Source of the DNA: a bacterium
Lineage (GTDB): Bacteria; Patescibacteria; ABY1; JACQRZ01
Length of the DNA: 18,902 bases
NCBI GenBank assembly: GCA_030688365.1
Contig: JAUYIE010000024.1
Coordinates: forward strand, 1-18,902
Direction of reading: 5' to 3'
Shown here: one piece after another, positions 1 to 8,377 of the stretch
How the letters are laid out: each line of letters starts with the position of its first letter
Numbering within the stretch: position 1 is the first letter of the stretch
Notes under the pieces: generated by a model
The model's input: only the letters and a program-made list of their open reading frames with translations
What the model was told of the DNA's origin: nothing
Databases searched by the model: none
Position numbers and translations under genes: made by a program

Positions 1-1
1 T

Positions 2-868
2 GGCCTTGATGCCTTGATCCCGCGAAGTACACATACTGTTCCTCTTTCTACTGTCTCTCCCAAGAGTCGCAATGTTGACGATCATGGGGGAGATAATGAC
101 AATGGACTTTTGGAGGTACCTATAGACGCTATCAAAGCAAATCGTTTTCAGCCTCGTACTGAATTTGATAAAGAAGCACTTGCCGATCTAGCAAGTTCTA
201 TCAAGGAATATGGGGTATTACAACCACTTATTGTTGAAGAAGTGAAAGGACAGTATCATCTCATTGCAGGAGAACGACGATTGCGTGCTTCAAAGATAGC
301 AGGACTGCATACAGTCCCGGTCATTGTGCGCGACGCAGATGATCATCAACGGTTGGCGCTTGCTATTATTGAAAACATTCAGCGTGTCAATCTCAATCCT
401 ATAGAGACGGCGTTTGCCTATCAACGATTGATTGATGACTTTAATCTCACTCAAGATCAAGTGGCAAAAAAAATGGGGCGAAGTCGTGCATCGGTGGCTA
501 ATACACTTCGTTTGTTGCATCTGCATTCTGAAATCCAGGTAGCGTTGAGTAGGGGCGATATTACCGAAGGGCACGGGAAGCTTCTTGCGGGTATTGATAA
601 TACTGCCAAACAATTTGAGGTCTTTAAGCACATCATTGACAATACGTTGTCAGTGGGTGATACTGCACATCACGTCCGTCCTCATCGTAAGAAAAGTGCC
701 GTACCAAAGGCAGTTGATCCAAATATTGCGGAAAAAGAACGACGATTACGTGAACAGTTTGGGACGAAGGTACGGATACAACATAAACAAGGGAAAGGGA
801 GTATTAGCATTGATTTTTATTCAGACGAAGAATTTCGTTCCTTACTAAGTCAATTATTGGATGATTAG
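2..868 (+). CDS. parB: ParB/Spo0J-like chromosome partition protein, 5'-truncated by window edge
   Basis: ParB is a CTP-dependent DNA clamp that loads at parS sites and works with ParA to segregate the chromosome. The reading frame is already open at base 2 and encodes GLDALIP, the usual ParB N-terminal signature, so the gene starts left of the window; the TTG at 14 lies inside that signature and is not the start. Counting from the codon at 14, the ParB/Srx domain covers about residues 33-125, with the nucleotide-binding GERRLRAS at 86-93 and ENIQR...NPIE at 120-131. A helix-turn-helix follows (LTQDQVAKKMGRSRASVANT, 145-164). The basic linker and C-terminal dimerisation segment end at LLDD. 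The stop lies 1 base before the preferred murA ATG. A ParA gene is expected upstream but cannot be seen. Confidence 0.95.
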   Translation, partial: GLDALIPRSTHTVPLSTVSPKSRNVDDHGGDNDNGLLEVPIDAIKANRFQPRTEFDKEALADLASSIKEYGVLQPLIVEEVKGQYHLIAGERRLRASKIAGLHTVPVIVRDADDHQRLALAIIENIQRVNLNPIETAFAYQRLIDDFNLTQDQVAKKMGRSRASVANTLRLLHLHSEIQVALSRGDITEGHGKLLAGIDNTAKQFEVFKHIIDNTLSVGDTAHHVRPHRKKSAVPKAVDPNIAEKERRLREQFGTKVRIQHKQGKGSISIDFYSDEEFRSLLSQLLDD

Positions 869-869
869 T

Positions 870-2123
870 ATGCAGTTTATCATTGATGGGAGAAAAAAAC
901 TTGAAGGTGAGATATCGGTTGCGGGCATGAAGAATGCCATAACCCCTATCATTGCTGCGACGTTACTCACGAAAGAACCGTGTGTGATAGACAATGTACC
1001 ACGTATCAGCGATGTTGATGCGATGCTTGCGATTTTACAAAGTATGGGTTCTAATGCCAAATGGACTGGAGAGCATCAGGTGACTATTCACAATGAACAT
1101 ATTGATGTTACGACCTTGAACCAAAAATTGATGAAACATATGCGCTCATCAATTTTGTTATTGGGTCCACTATTGGCCTCCCATGAAGAATTTATGATGG
1201 CAGAACCTGGTGGGTGTATTATTGGCAACAGACCGCTTGATACTCATTTTCAGGGGCTGCAAGCATTGGGCGCAGTTATTACGCCATCAGAAAATCAGTA
1301 TCGCATTACACGGCAAGAGCTGAAGGCCACGACTATTATATTTTTGGAGTCATCAGTCACTGCTACGGAAAATGTGATTATGGCGGCAACAGGAGCGCAC
1401 GGTGTTACGACACTCAAAAATGCAGCATGCGAGCCACATATTCAAGATCTCTGTCATGTGCTGGTTGCTATGGGGGCAAAGATTGAAGGTATTGGAACTA
1501 CCACATTACAAATACAAGGTGGTATTCCATTGAGTGGTATGAATTACACAGTGATTCCTGATCAGATTGAAGCAGGGACGTTTATCATTATGGGTATAGC
1601 GACGCACAGCCGGATTACGGTAAACAATGTACGACCGGATCACATGGATGTTGTGCTTGCTACCTTACAAAAAATGGGAGCAAAACTAGAAATCGGTGAT
1701 ACATATGTCAAAATAGAATCGTCAGTGTCTTTATCTGCGCATCGTATCAACGCGCAGTTGTACCCAGGTATTCCAACTGATTTGCAGGCACTCTTTGGTG
1801 TCCTAGCTACACAGACAAATGGCCCATCTTTGATTCATGATACGTTGTATGAAGGACGCATGGGATATATTGGAGAATTAACAAAAATGGGTGCCAATGC
1901 AGTGATTTGCGATCCCCATCGTGTGTTGGTAACCGGACCGACCCCGTTATATGGACAAGAGATTCGTAGTTTTGATTTGAGGGCAGGTGCAGCGCTTATC
2001 GTCGCAGGATTACTGGCGGATGGCACTACCATAATTAATCAGGCTGAAACGATTGATCGTGGATATGAAAAGATTGACGAACGATTGCGTTCGTTGGGTG
2101 CATCTATTCAGCGCGTAGAATAA
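870..2123 (+). CDS. murA: UDP-N-acetylglucosamine 1-carboxyvinyltransferase (MurA)
   Basis: MurA transfers enolpyruvate from PEP to UDP-GlcNAc, the first committed cytosolic step of peptidoglycan synthesis. From the ATG at 870 the protein has 417 residues, close to the family norm, and starts MQFIIDGRKKLEG as MurAs do. An ATG at 861 would add three residues (MIS) and overlap parB by 8 bases; 870 is preferred because it fits the family N-terminus and the T-before-ATG pattern of the neighbours. Visible signatures are KNA at 21-23, the catalytic cysteine C116 in PGGCIIGNRPLD (so a fosfomycin-sensitive-type Cys rather than the Asp variant), and DLRAGAA at 369-375. The stretch before the Cys loop (LLASHEEFMMAE) departs from the common LLARFG form. 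No Shine-Dalgarno is visible. Confidence 0.96.
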   Translation: MQFIIDGRKKLEGEISVAGMKNAITPIIAATLLTKEPCVIDNVPRISDVDAMLAILQSMGSNAKWTGEHQVTIHNEHIDVTTLNQKLMKHMRSSILLLGPLLASHEEFMMAEPGGCIIGNRPLDTHFQGLQALGAVITPSENQYRITRQELKATTIIFLESSVTATENVIMAATGAHGVTTLKNAACEPHIQDLCHVLVAMGAKIEGIGTTTLQIQGGIPLSGMNYTVIPDQIEAGTFIIMGIATHSRITVNNVRPDHMDVVLATLQKMGAKLEIGDTYVKIESSVSLSAHRINAQLYPGIPTDLQALFGVLATQTNGPSLIHDTLYEGRMGYIGELTKMGANAVICDPHRVLVTGPTPLYGQEIRSFDLRAGAALIVAGLLADGTTIINQAETIDRGYEKIDERLRSLGASIQRVE

Positions 2124-2146
2124 CATGTTTGAATTTTTCTATAATT

Positions 2147-2163
2147 TACGATACACTATCGTA
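2147..2163. promoter_or_regulatory. Perfect 7-bp inverted repeat between murA and ctpA
   Basis: TACGATA at 2147-2153 and TATCGTA at 2157-2163 flank a 3-base loop (CAC). A T run at 2173-2178 follows after a 9-base gap, which is too far for a good intrinsic terminator, and the stem is AT-rich. A TATAAT at 2140-2145 and a TATAGT at 2162-2167 could be -10 boxes for ctpA, but neither has a convincing -35. An operator, weak attenuator or promoter element is possible. Confidence 0.35.
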
Positions 2164-2178
2164 TAGTTATTATTTTTT

Positions 2179-3468
2179 ATGTCATACGAATTAACACCAT
2201 TTTCATCTCGCATGTCATGGTACCGAAAATTATCTATCGGTGTTGCTGTCGTATTTGTATTAGGTGCGACATTTTATGGAGGAGTATATGCCGGTAGTGT
2301 GTGGGACAACACGTCAACACCAGGATCACTGCAGGGGATCTTCGGCAATACATCAACCGCAAATGATGGGTATGGAAATGTCAAAAATGCAGATAAAATA
2401 CCTGATTATCTTTCAAAAGATGTCAATTTTCAGTTATTTTGGGATGTTTGGCGTTTGGTGAAGAAAGAATCAGTCACAAAGGATACACCGGATATAAAAT
2501 TATTTTACGGAGCACTTTCTGGTGTTGTATCAGCACTGGATGATCCATATTCAGTGTATTTTGATCCAGATATGCACAAAAAGTTTAACGAAGATCTCTC
2601 TGGATCCTTTGAAGGTATTGGTGCGGAGATCGGTATCAAAGATGACCAGTTGATTATCGTAACACCGTTAGCCGGCAATCCGGCTGAAAAAGCGGGCATT
2701 CTCGCGGGTGACAAGATTATTGAGGTTGATGGAAAGAGCACGGTGGGTATGAGTGTTGACGAGGCAGTTGATTTGATTCGTGGGGTAAAGGGTACCACTG
2801 TGACACTTACTCTTTTTCGCGATGGTGATGTGGACACTCAAAAGATTGAAATTACTCGCGATACCATTACTATTGATTCCGTGACATGGGAGATGAAAGA
2901 TAATAATATCGCATATATCAAAGTTTCACATTTCAATAGAGATACGGAAGGAAACTTTGCAAAGGCAGTTGATGAGGCGCTGGCAAAAAAACCAAAAGGT
3001 GTTATTTTGGATTTGCGAAATAATCCCGGTGGTTTTCTTGATACTGCGATACAGATGGCTGGATATTGGATTGATGGCAAGCCAGTAGTAACGGAAAAAT
3101 ACAGCGATGAAAAACAAGATGTTTACAAAGCGCGAAGTACGGCAAAATTTGACGGTATCAAGACAATGGTGTTGGTAAATGAAGGAAGCGCATCTGCATC
3201 AGAAATCGTTGCAGGAGCGTTACAAGATTATAAGGTCGCGACATTGGTTGGTATGAAAACATTTGGAAAAGGTTCGGTGCAGGACATCAGAGAATTAAGT
3301 GATGGTTCAGCAGTAAAATTGACTATCGCAAAGTGGCTAACTCCAGAAGGACGTTCTATCAACAAAGAAGGGATCGCTCCTGATATTGAAGTGAAGATCA
3401 CCCAAGCGGATCGCGACGCAAAAAATGATCCACAGCTTGATCGTGCTATAGAAGAAATGAACAAATAA
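2179..3468 (+). CDS. ctpA: S41-family C-terminal processing peptidase (CtpA/CtpB-like)
   Basis: This is a membrane-anchored serine protease that trims or degrades extracytoplasmic proteins from their C-termini. The 429 residues begin with a short basic N-tail and one membrane segment at about 18-38, which acts as an uncleaved anchor or signal peptide. A PDZ domain follows at about 144-217 (FEGIGAEIG...AEKAGILAGDKIIEVDG). The peptidase S41 core holds LDLRNNPGG at 278-285, GSASASEI with the likely nucleophile S339, and TFGKGSVQ with the likely general base K364 and Q368. The 25-residue Ser-Lys spacing matches E. coli Prc (S430/K455), so the Ser/Lys/Gln site looks intact. The gene follows murA by 55 bases and ends before a strong hairpin, so it closes the left + strand group. 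No Shine-Dalgarno is visible. Confidence 0.95.
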   Translation: MSYELTPFSSRMSWYRKLSIGVAVVFVLGATFYGGVYAGSVWDNTSTPGSLQGIFGNTSTANDGYGNVKNADKIPDYLSKDVNFQLFWDVWRLVKKESVTKDTPDIKLFYGALSGVVSALDDPYSVYFDPDMHKKFNEDLSGSFEGIGAEIGIKDDQLIIVTPLAGNPAEKAGILAGDKIIEVDGKSTVGMSVDEAVDLIRGVKGTTVTLTLFRDGDVDTQKIEITRDTITIDSVTWEMKDNNIAYIKVSHFNRDTEGNFAKAVDEALAKKPKGVILDLRNNPGGFLDTAIQMAGYWIDGKPVVTEKYSDEKQDVYKARSTAKFDGIKTMVLVNEGSASASEIVAGALQDYKVATLVGMKTFGKGSVQDIRELSDGSAVKLTIAKWLTPEGRSINKEGIAPDIEVKITQADRDAKNDPQLDRAIEEMNK

Positions 3469-3476
3469 GACATCAA

Positions 3477-3529
3477 AAAACTCTCCAGTATTCGTTTTGA
3501 TGCGTAATGCATACACGATGGAGAGTTTT
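3477..3529. terminator. Convergent bidirectional terminator between ctpA and rpmA
   Basis: AAAACTCTCCA (3477-3487) pairs perfectly with TGGAGAGTTTT (3519-3529), giving an 11-bp stem. The stem has an A tract on the left and a T tract on the right, so it can act on either strand. The 31-base loop has a smaller ATGC/GCAT hairpin. Its place between the ctpA stop at 3468 and the rpmA stop at 3541, on converging genes, fits a shared terminator. Confidence 0.85.
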
Positions 3530-3540
3530 CTGATAAATGG

Positions 3541-3837
3541 TTATGCTTTCTTTATCTCTACTTTTGGTTGCACGTTGACAAATGTTCGGTCTTTCAGAGT
3601 ACCAGTAAATCCGCGGACTTTCCGTCTATTAAAACTCACAAAACCGTTTGCGACAGAATACAGACTATCATCACCGCTCTTTCGTACATTGATGCCGGGA
3701 TGAAACTTTGTCCCGCGCTGTCGAATCACGATACTGCCGATTTTTGCAAATTCACCACCAAAGAGTTTTACGCCGAGGCGTTGGGCGCGTGAATCTCGGC
3801 CCAGGGAGGTAGATCCTCCCGCTTTCTTATGTGCCAT
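3541..3837 (-). CDS. rpmA: 50S ribosomal protein L27
   Basis: L27 is a large-subunit protein whose N-terminus reaches the peptidyl transferase centre. The 98-residue protein starts MAHKKAGGSTSLGRDS, the typical short bacterial form with no Firmicutes-type cleavable N-extension. The conserved core LGVKLFGGEFAKIGSIVIRQ and GTKFHPG follow. The frame is open upstream to an ATG ending at 3888, but those 17 extra residues are outside the family and are rejected. The usual partner rplU (L21) is not next to it: rpmA stands alone on the - strand between two + strand groups. The leader has no Shine-Dalgarno and the base before ATG is T. No convincing promoter was found in the 150-base gap at 3838-3987. 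Confidence 0.96.
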   Translation of the reverse strand: MAHKKAGGSTSLGRDSRAQRLGVKLFGGEFAKIGSIVIRQRGTKFHPGINVRKSGDDSLYSVANGFVSFNRRKVRGFTGTLKDRTFVNVQPKVEIKKA

Positions 3838-3987
3838 AAATAAAGAGGTTAAATGAGTTTTGAGTGTTATCGTTATTAATACCGTCATAGCGTATCATAT
3901 TCCAGAAAAAAGACAAGCCATTCCTGGCAATCTATCTTGCTATTCCGTTCTTTTTATGATAACCTATCCCCATAGCATGACCTTCAT

Positions 3988-4380
3988 ATGATGAATATTA
4001 AGCGGTTTTGGACTCATCTGACTACTAGCTCACTTTTACGGGATCGTGCGTATTCCGTACCGTTGGGTTTGGGTATACTTGCGCAGATAGCGCTGTGGGG
4101 TCTTTTGTGGTATTACCGAACGGTCATCTATCATCCTCAGAGAGAGTTTTTAGCATTGCATTATAAAGTACAATACGGTATTGACTTTTTAGCTCCATGG
4201 TATTATATTTTTGCAATCCCTTTATTGGGTATTTTAGTTATGATTATGAATGTGATTGTCGCGCGATACGGACATCTTCATGAACGTTTTGGCATGTATA
4301 TCGCACTCATGGGGGCTGCGGCAGTACAGGTCATATTGACATGGGCGTTGTATTTAATTATTCAAGTAAACATTTTTTGA
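3988..4380 (+). CDS. Small hypothetical integral membrane protein
   Basis: The 130-residue product has three strongly hydrophobic segments, at about 24-42, 72-92 and 103-127, with a basic N-terminal tail (KRFWTHLTTSSLLRDR) and a basic loop between the last two (ARYGHLHERFG). No catalytic motif is recognised. It sits 11 bases before mraY in the same direction, so it is probably the first gene of the wall operon. A role tied to lipid-linked wall precursors or division is inference from position only. The ATG at 3988 is chosen over the one at 3991 because it is preceded by T like the other genes here. No Shine-Dalgarno is visible. Confidence 0.8.
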   Translation: MMNIKRFWTHLTTSSLLRDRAYSVPLGLGILAQIALWGLLWYYRTVIYHPQREFLALHYKVQYGIDFLAPWYYIFAIPLLGILVMIMNVIVARYGHLHERFGMYIALMGAAAVQVILTWALYLIIQVNIF

Positions 4381-4391
4381 GTATTTGAGAT

Positions 4392-5438
4392 ATGGTGAAT
4401 TTTTTTATTTTCAAAATTGCATTGCTCAGTACTCTTTCTTTTTTGTTTGCATGGACAGTGACTCCGCTCATGTCCCATTTTTTGTATAAGTATAAATTGG
4501 GAAAACAAATTCGTGATGGTGTGTCAGCGCCTATCTTTGCACAGTTACACAAACATAAGGTGGGTACCCCCACGATGGGTGGTTTGATTATCTGGATTAC
4601 TACATTGGTATTTGCGATGATGTTCTACTATCTTTCAGTGATATTTCCTACCAGTGTTTTTACGGGGCTAAACTTTCTTACGCGAACCGAAGTATGGCTA
4701 CCACTTGCGGCATTGGTATTGTCTGCTTTAGTTGGTGCAATGGATGATATCTTTAATATCAAAAAGATTGGACCATTTGGTGGTGGTCTACGTATGCGAC
4801 ATCGCCTGGTGTTGTATACAGCTATTGCTGTGGTCGGTGCGTGGTGGTTTTATTACAAATTGGGTTGGGATATGCTTCATGTGCCATTTGTTGGCGATTT
4901 TAATATTGGTATTTGGTATATTCCTTTTTTTATTTTTATTATTGTTGGAACCGCTTTTTCTGTAAATGAGATAGATGGCCTAGATGGCCTCTCCGGGGGC
5001 ACCTTATTGGCGGCATTTGCTTCATTTGGTGCAATAGCATTTATACAAGGACGTTATGATCTGGCGACACTGTGCGGTGTCATTATTGGCGCAATGTTGG
5101 CCTTTCTGTGGTTCAACATCTTTCCCGCAAAATTTATCATGGGCGATACGGGTTCAATGTCTCTGGGGGTAACACTGGGAATCGTGGCTATGCTCACCAA
5201 TACCGCTCTTTTGCTTCCAATCATTGGATTTTTATTTGTTCTTGAGTCGTTGTCGGTGATGTTGCAGATGGCATCAAAGAAAATTCGTAAAAAGAAAATT
5301 TTTCTATCTGCGCCTATTCATCATCATTTTGAGGCAAAGGGCTGGGCAGAACCTACTATTGTGATGCGTTTTTGGGTTATTTCATGGGTAATGGCAGTCA
5401 TCGGTGTAATGATGATACTGGTTGATCGCGGACTATAA
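4392..5438 (+). CDS. mraY: Phospho-N-acetylmuramoyl-pentapeptide transferase (MraY)
   Basis: MraY joins phospho-MurNAc-pentapeptide to undecaprenyl phosphate at the inner face of the membrane, making lipid I. The 348-residue protein is polytopic with roughly ten hydrophobic segments. Family signatures occur in order: HKVGTPTMGG at 55-64, the metal and substrate aspartates DD at 118-119, VNEIDGLDGL at 191-200, MGDTGS with the catalytic-site Asp at 252, and APIHHHFEAKGW at 307-318. The loop that usually reads NLTDGLDG is NEIDGLDG here, a mild change. It lies 11 bases after the small membrane gene and 33 bases before ftsW. Confidence 0.97.
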   Translation: MVNFFIFKIALLSTLSFLFAWTVTPLMSHFLYKYKLGKQIRDGVSAPIFAQLHKHKVGTPTMGGLIIWITTLVFAMMFYYLSVIFPTSVFTGLNFLTRTEVWLPLAALVLSALVGAMDDIFNIKKIGPFGGGLRMRHRLVLYTAIAVVGAWWFYYKLGWDMLHVPFVGDFNIGIWYIPFFIFIIVGTAFSVNEIDGLDGLSGGTLLAAFASFGAIAFIQGRYDLATLCGVIIGAMLAFLWFNIFPAKFIMGDTGSMSLGVTLGIVAMLTNTALLLPIIGFLFVLESLSVMLQMASKKIRKKKIFLSAPIHHHFEAKGWAEPTIVMRFWVISWVMAVIGVMMILVDRGL

Positions 5439-5465
5439 TGGTATTATATCTAGGTATAAATACCA
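5439..5465. promoter_or_regulatory. Inverted repeat between mraY and ftsW
   Basis: TGGTATT (5439-5445) pairs with AATACCA (5459-5465). A 3-bp inner stem across a one-base bulge extends it, leaving a 6-base loop. It starts directly after the mraY stop and ends 6 bases before the ftsW ATG. There is no T run after it, so an RNA-processing or translation-spacing hairpin is more likely than a terminator. The role is unknown. Confidence 0.35.
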
Positions 5466-5471
5466 TCACGT

Positions 5472-6629
5472 ATGGCAAGAAAAGGGATTTCAAAGTTATT
5501 TGATTACAGTATCTTTAAAGGTTCACAAGAAAAGCCGGATATGATGTTTGTTGGGCTTTTTTTGGTTATATTGACCTTTGGTATGCTTGTGCTCTCATCG
5601 GCCTCTGCTTTTGTGTCCTATCAGTGGTACGGTAACACCACCTATTTTGTTGTACATCAACTATTATACGGCGTACTCCCTGGATTAGCATTGATGTATA
5701 TTGTGTCAAAAATAGATTATCATATTTGGAAAAAACTAGCGTTTCCACTGTTTGTTGCTACTATTTTATTGCTCATAGCAGTATTTATACCTGGACTTGG
5801 ATTGGCAAAAAATGGAGCTCACCGTTGGATTCATATTGGTACATTTACTCTACAACCATCAGAAATAGCAAAACTTACTTTTTTATTATACTTAGCTACA
5901 TGGTTTAGCAATAAAGGGATTGAAAAATTAAAAGATTTTGCATATGGTTTTTTACCGTTTTTGGCACTGTTATTAACAATGAGCGGCCTTATTATATTAC
6001 AGCCGGATATGGGCACAATGGGGGTGATTGTCATGATGTCTTTTATTATGCTTTTTACTGCCGGTGCGCGTATTCAACATTTATTGTTCGCCTTTTTTGG
6101 TGGCTTAGGTTTTGTAGCATTGCTGGTAAAGTTTGAACCATATCGTGCGAACCGTCTTACTGCATATCTCAATCCTGAACTTGATATCCATGGTGTTGGA
6201 TATCATGTGTATCAAGCGTTGGTTGCCGTTGGGTCAGGTGGTTTTTTGGGAAGGGGATTTGGGCATTCGCGGCAAAAGTTTGATTATTTACCTGCACCGT
6301 TTACTGATTCAATCTTTGCAATCATTTCAGAAGAAATGGGTTTCTTTGGTGCAAACGCTCTCATTATTTTGTTACTAGTATTTACATTTAGAGGTTTGAC
6401 GATCGCACGGCATGCGCCTGATTATTTTGGAAAGTTATTGGTTACAGGAGTAATCTCGTGGTTTATTCTGCAGTCGTTTGTCAATATCGGCGCTATGCTC
6501 AAGTTGATTCCATTAACCGGAATCCCATTACCATTTATAAGTTATGGGGGGTCTGCGCTCCTTGTGTCCATGTGTGCAATGGGAATAGTCATCAATGTGT
6601 CAAGGCAGACTATAAGAGTAAAAAATTAA
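5472..6629 (+). CDS. ftsW: SEDS-family septal peptidoglycan glycosyltransferase (FtsW/RodA)
   Basis: SEDS proteins polymerise lipid II into glycan strands, FtsW at the septum and RodA along the side wall. The 385-residue polytopic protein has RWIHIG at 118-123, QPSEIAKL at 128-135, QPDMGT at 177-182, the conserved Asp D279 in APFTDSIFAIISEEMGF (equivalent to the catalytic Asp of FtsW/RodA), and the C-terminal GIPLPFISYGGSALL. FtsW is preferred over RodA because of its place between mraY and murG and the LTGIPLPFISYGGS end. No FtsQ or FtsI partner lies in the window, so which septal partner it uses is not shown. murG follows after 14 bases. Confidence 0.93.
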   Translation: MARKGISKLFDYSIFKGSQEKPDMMFVGLFLVILTFGMLVLSSASAFVSYQWYGNTTYFVVHQLLYGVLPGLALMYIVSKIDYHIWKKLAFPLFVATILLLIAVFIPGLGLAKNGAHRWIHIGTFTLQPSEIAKLTFLLYLATWFSNKGIEKLKDFAYGFLPFLALLLTMSGLIILQPDMGTMGVIVMMSFIMLFTAGARIQHLLFAFFGGLGFVALLVKFEPYRANRLTAYLNPELDIHGVGYHVYQALVAVGSGGFLGRGFGHSRQKFDYLPAPFTDSIFAIISEEMGFFGANALIILLLVFTFRGLTIARHAPDYFGKLLVTGVISWFILQSFVNIGAMLKLIPLTGIPLPFISYGGSALLVSMCAMGIVINVSRQTIRVKN

Positions 6630-6643
6630 TTTTTCTTATATCT

Positions 6644-7723
6644 ATGCGAATTTTATTTACAGGTGGTGGGACGATGGGATCTGTTGCACCCTTGTTGGCT
6701 GTTGCAAAGGAACTGATTGATCAAGGGAAAAGCACTCCGACTAAGATGTCTTGGATCGGTACATCATCTGGTCCTGAACGAGAAGTCATCGGACGATATC
6801 GTATTCCTTTTTTATCTATTCAATCAGGAAAGTTTCGACGATATTTTAGTTGGAAAAATTTTTCAGATCCTTTTTTACTCATGGTAGGTATTGTGCAAGC
6901 GATCAAGATAATCCGACGCGTAAAACCGGATGTTATTTTGGGTGCAGGGGGGTATGTGCAGGTACCAGTCATGTGGGCAGCGTGGTTGATGAAAAAGAAA
7001 ATAGCGATACTTCAACTTGATATAACACCAAGTCTTGCAAACATGCTATGTATATCTATGTCTCATGTCATTTTTCTTAGTTTTGATGAACAGGTGAAGT
7101 ACTTTCCAAAGAAAAAATCACATGTTACTGGCTTGCCAATTCGTCAGGAAATCACTGAATCAAAAAATTGTTCAGATAACAAAAAACGGTTACTTGGTCT
7201 AGACCCTGCACTCCCAACAGTCTTAATTACAGGTGGGGGTACGGGCTCCGAAGTGCTTAATAATATGCTTATCACGGCACTTCATCAGTTGATAAAATAC
7301 TATAATATCATTCATCTTACTGGCAAAGGAAAACACGTGGAGGTTTCTGATTCTATCCTTAATTCAGCACGGTATCAACAATTTGCATTTCTCTCTGATA
7401 CACTGGTGGACTATCTTAGTGCTGCTGATATTGTCATTACACGTGGTGGTATGGCACTGCCGTCAGAATGTGCTTTTGCAAAAAAGCCAATGATAATCAT
7501 ACCGATTCCCGATAGTCATCAAGAAAAAAATGCTGCTTTTTTTGAGAAACATGGAGTCGCATTGTGGCGTTCGCAACATACATATTCGGCAAAAAAAATG
7601 ATCAGTGATATTCAGTCACTACTTAAACCTGCAACGTATAGCACGATGCAAAATGCTCAGAAGCAATATATACACCATAATGGCGCTATTAACATAGTCA
7701 GAGAATTGCAATCTATAATTTGA
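6644..7723 (+). CDS. murG: MurG-like lipid II N-acetylglucosaminyltransferase (divergent)
   Basis: MurG transfers GlcNAc from UDP-GlcNAc to lipid I, making lipid II at the inner membrane face. The ATG at 6644 starts MRILFTGGGTMG, so the longer frame from 6458, which overlaps ftsW, is rejected. The 359-residue GT-B protein keeps ILGAGGYV at 98-105, a glycine loop ITGGGTGSE at 195-203, TRGGMALPSECAFA (E275 matches the UDP-binding Glu of E. coli MurG), and SHQ at 291-293. It departs from the standard enzyme at two sites: GGTGGH becomes GGTMGS (the conserved His is S13), and the HEQN acceptor-loop motif reads LQLD at 123-126. Position between ftsW and murC still supports MurG function. The gt2 start follows after 3 bases. 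Confidence 0.88.
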   Translation: MRILFTGGGTMGSVAPLLAVAKELIDQGKSTPTKMSWIGTSSGPEREVIGRYRIPFLSIQSGKFRRYFSWKNFSDPFLLMVGIVQAIKIIRRVKPDVILGAGGYVQVPVMWAAWLMKKKIAILQLDITPSLANMLCISMSHVIFLSFDEQVKYFPKKKSHVTGLPIRQEITESKNCSDNKKRLLGLDPALPTVLITGGGTGSEVLNNMLITALHQLIKYYNIIHLTGKGKHVEVSDSILNSARYQQFAFLSDTLVDYLSAADIVITRGGMALPSECAFAKKPMIIIPIPDSHQEKNAAFFEKHGVALWRSQHTYSAKKMISDIQSLLKPATYSTMQNAQKQYIHHNGAINIVRELQSII

Positions 7724-7726
7724 TAT

Positions 7727-8374
7727 ATGTCATACCCAGAAATTTCCGTTATTATTCCTGCGTATAACGAAGCAGAGAACATAGATCGTGTTGTCCGCGT
7801 ATTTGTGTCTATGCCGGAGTGTGGAGAGGTAATTGTAGTGGATGATGGCTCGGTAGATGATACGGGTACGCGCGCAAAAAAAGCGGGTGCACGTGTAATC
7901 CGGCAGGAAAACAAAGGAAAGGGATTAGCCATGCATACAGGAGTTTTAGCTGCTCGTTCGCCGTTGATTTTTTTTTCTGATGCTGATTTAGTAGGTTTTA
8001 CCCCGTTTCACGTACGCAATTTGGTGGCGCCAGTAGTTAGTGGCGTGGCATCTATGACTATCGGTTTACGAGACAGGGGATGGTTCTTGACGACTATATT
8101 ACCTCATATTGCGCCGGTGTTGGGAGGTGAAAGGGTGTTAAAAAGAGAGATATTTGAAGCGTTATCCGGTGATGCAGTGAAGGACTTTGGTATTGAGACT
8201 ATTATGAACGCATATTGCGCTAAAAAGCATTTGTCCGTAAAGTATATTCCGATGTGGGGTGTGACACAGATTATTAAAGAGCAAAAATACGGATTATGGC
8301 GAGGATTTGTAGCACGTATGCATATGGTATGCCAGATTTTACGCGCAGAAGTCTCAACTTTTCGTTTAAAGTAA
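7727..8374 (+). CDS. Family 2 glycosyltransferase (dolichyl-phosphate-mannose-synthase-like fold)
   Basis: This is a 215-residue GT-A enzyme with no membrane segment. It begins with the classical nucleotide-sugar fold SVIIPAYNEAENI (7-19), followed by VVDDGSVDDT (37-46), NKGKGLAMHTG (62-72) and the metal-binding DAD triad at 85-87. GGERVLKREIF at 133-143 and FGIETIMN at 154-161 resemble the acceptor side of polyprenyl-phosphate sugar transferases and glucosyl-3-phosphoglycerate-type enzymes. The real donor and acceptor cannot be read from the sequence. It sits between murG and murC with a 3-base gap on each side, so it is surely co-transcribed with them. A role in modifying a lipid-linked wall or teichoic-type precursor is inference. 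Confidence 0.9.
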   Translation: MSYPEISVIIPAYNEAENIDRVVRVFVSMPECGEVIVVDDGSVDDTGTRAKKAGARVIRQENKGKGLAMHTGVLAARSPLIFFSDADLVGFTPFHVRNLVAPVVSGVASMTIGLRDRGWFLTTILPHIAPVLGGERVLKREIFEALSGDAVKDFGIETIMNAYCAKKHLSVKYIPMWGVTQIIKEQKYGLWRGFVARMHMVCQILRAEVSTFRLK

Positions 8375-8377
8375 TAT

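Noticed and set aside
3838..3888. A 17-residue N-terminal extension of L27
   Set aside because: MAHKKAGGS is the standard L27 start; the extension has no similarity to the cleavable type and no start signal.
6458..6643. A 62-codon N-terminal extension of MurG overlapping ftsW
   Set aside because: MurG proteins start at the glycine loop as in MRILFTGGG; the extension is Cys-rich and out of family.
8004..8019. parS-like sequence GTTTCACGT inside the gt2 gene
   Set aside because: Only the left half matches the parS consensus; the right half (ACGCAA) does not mirror it.
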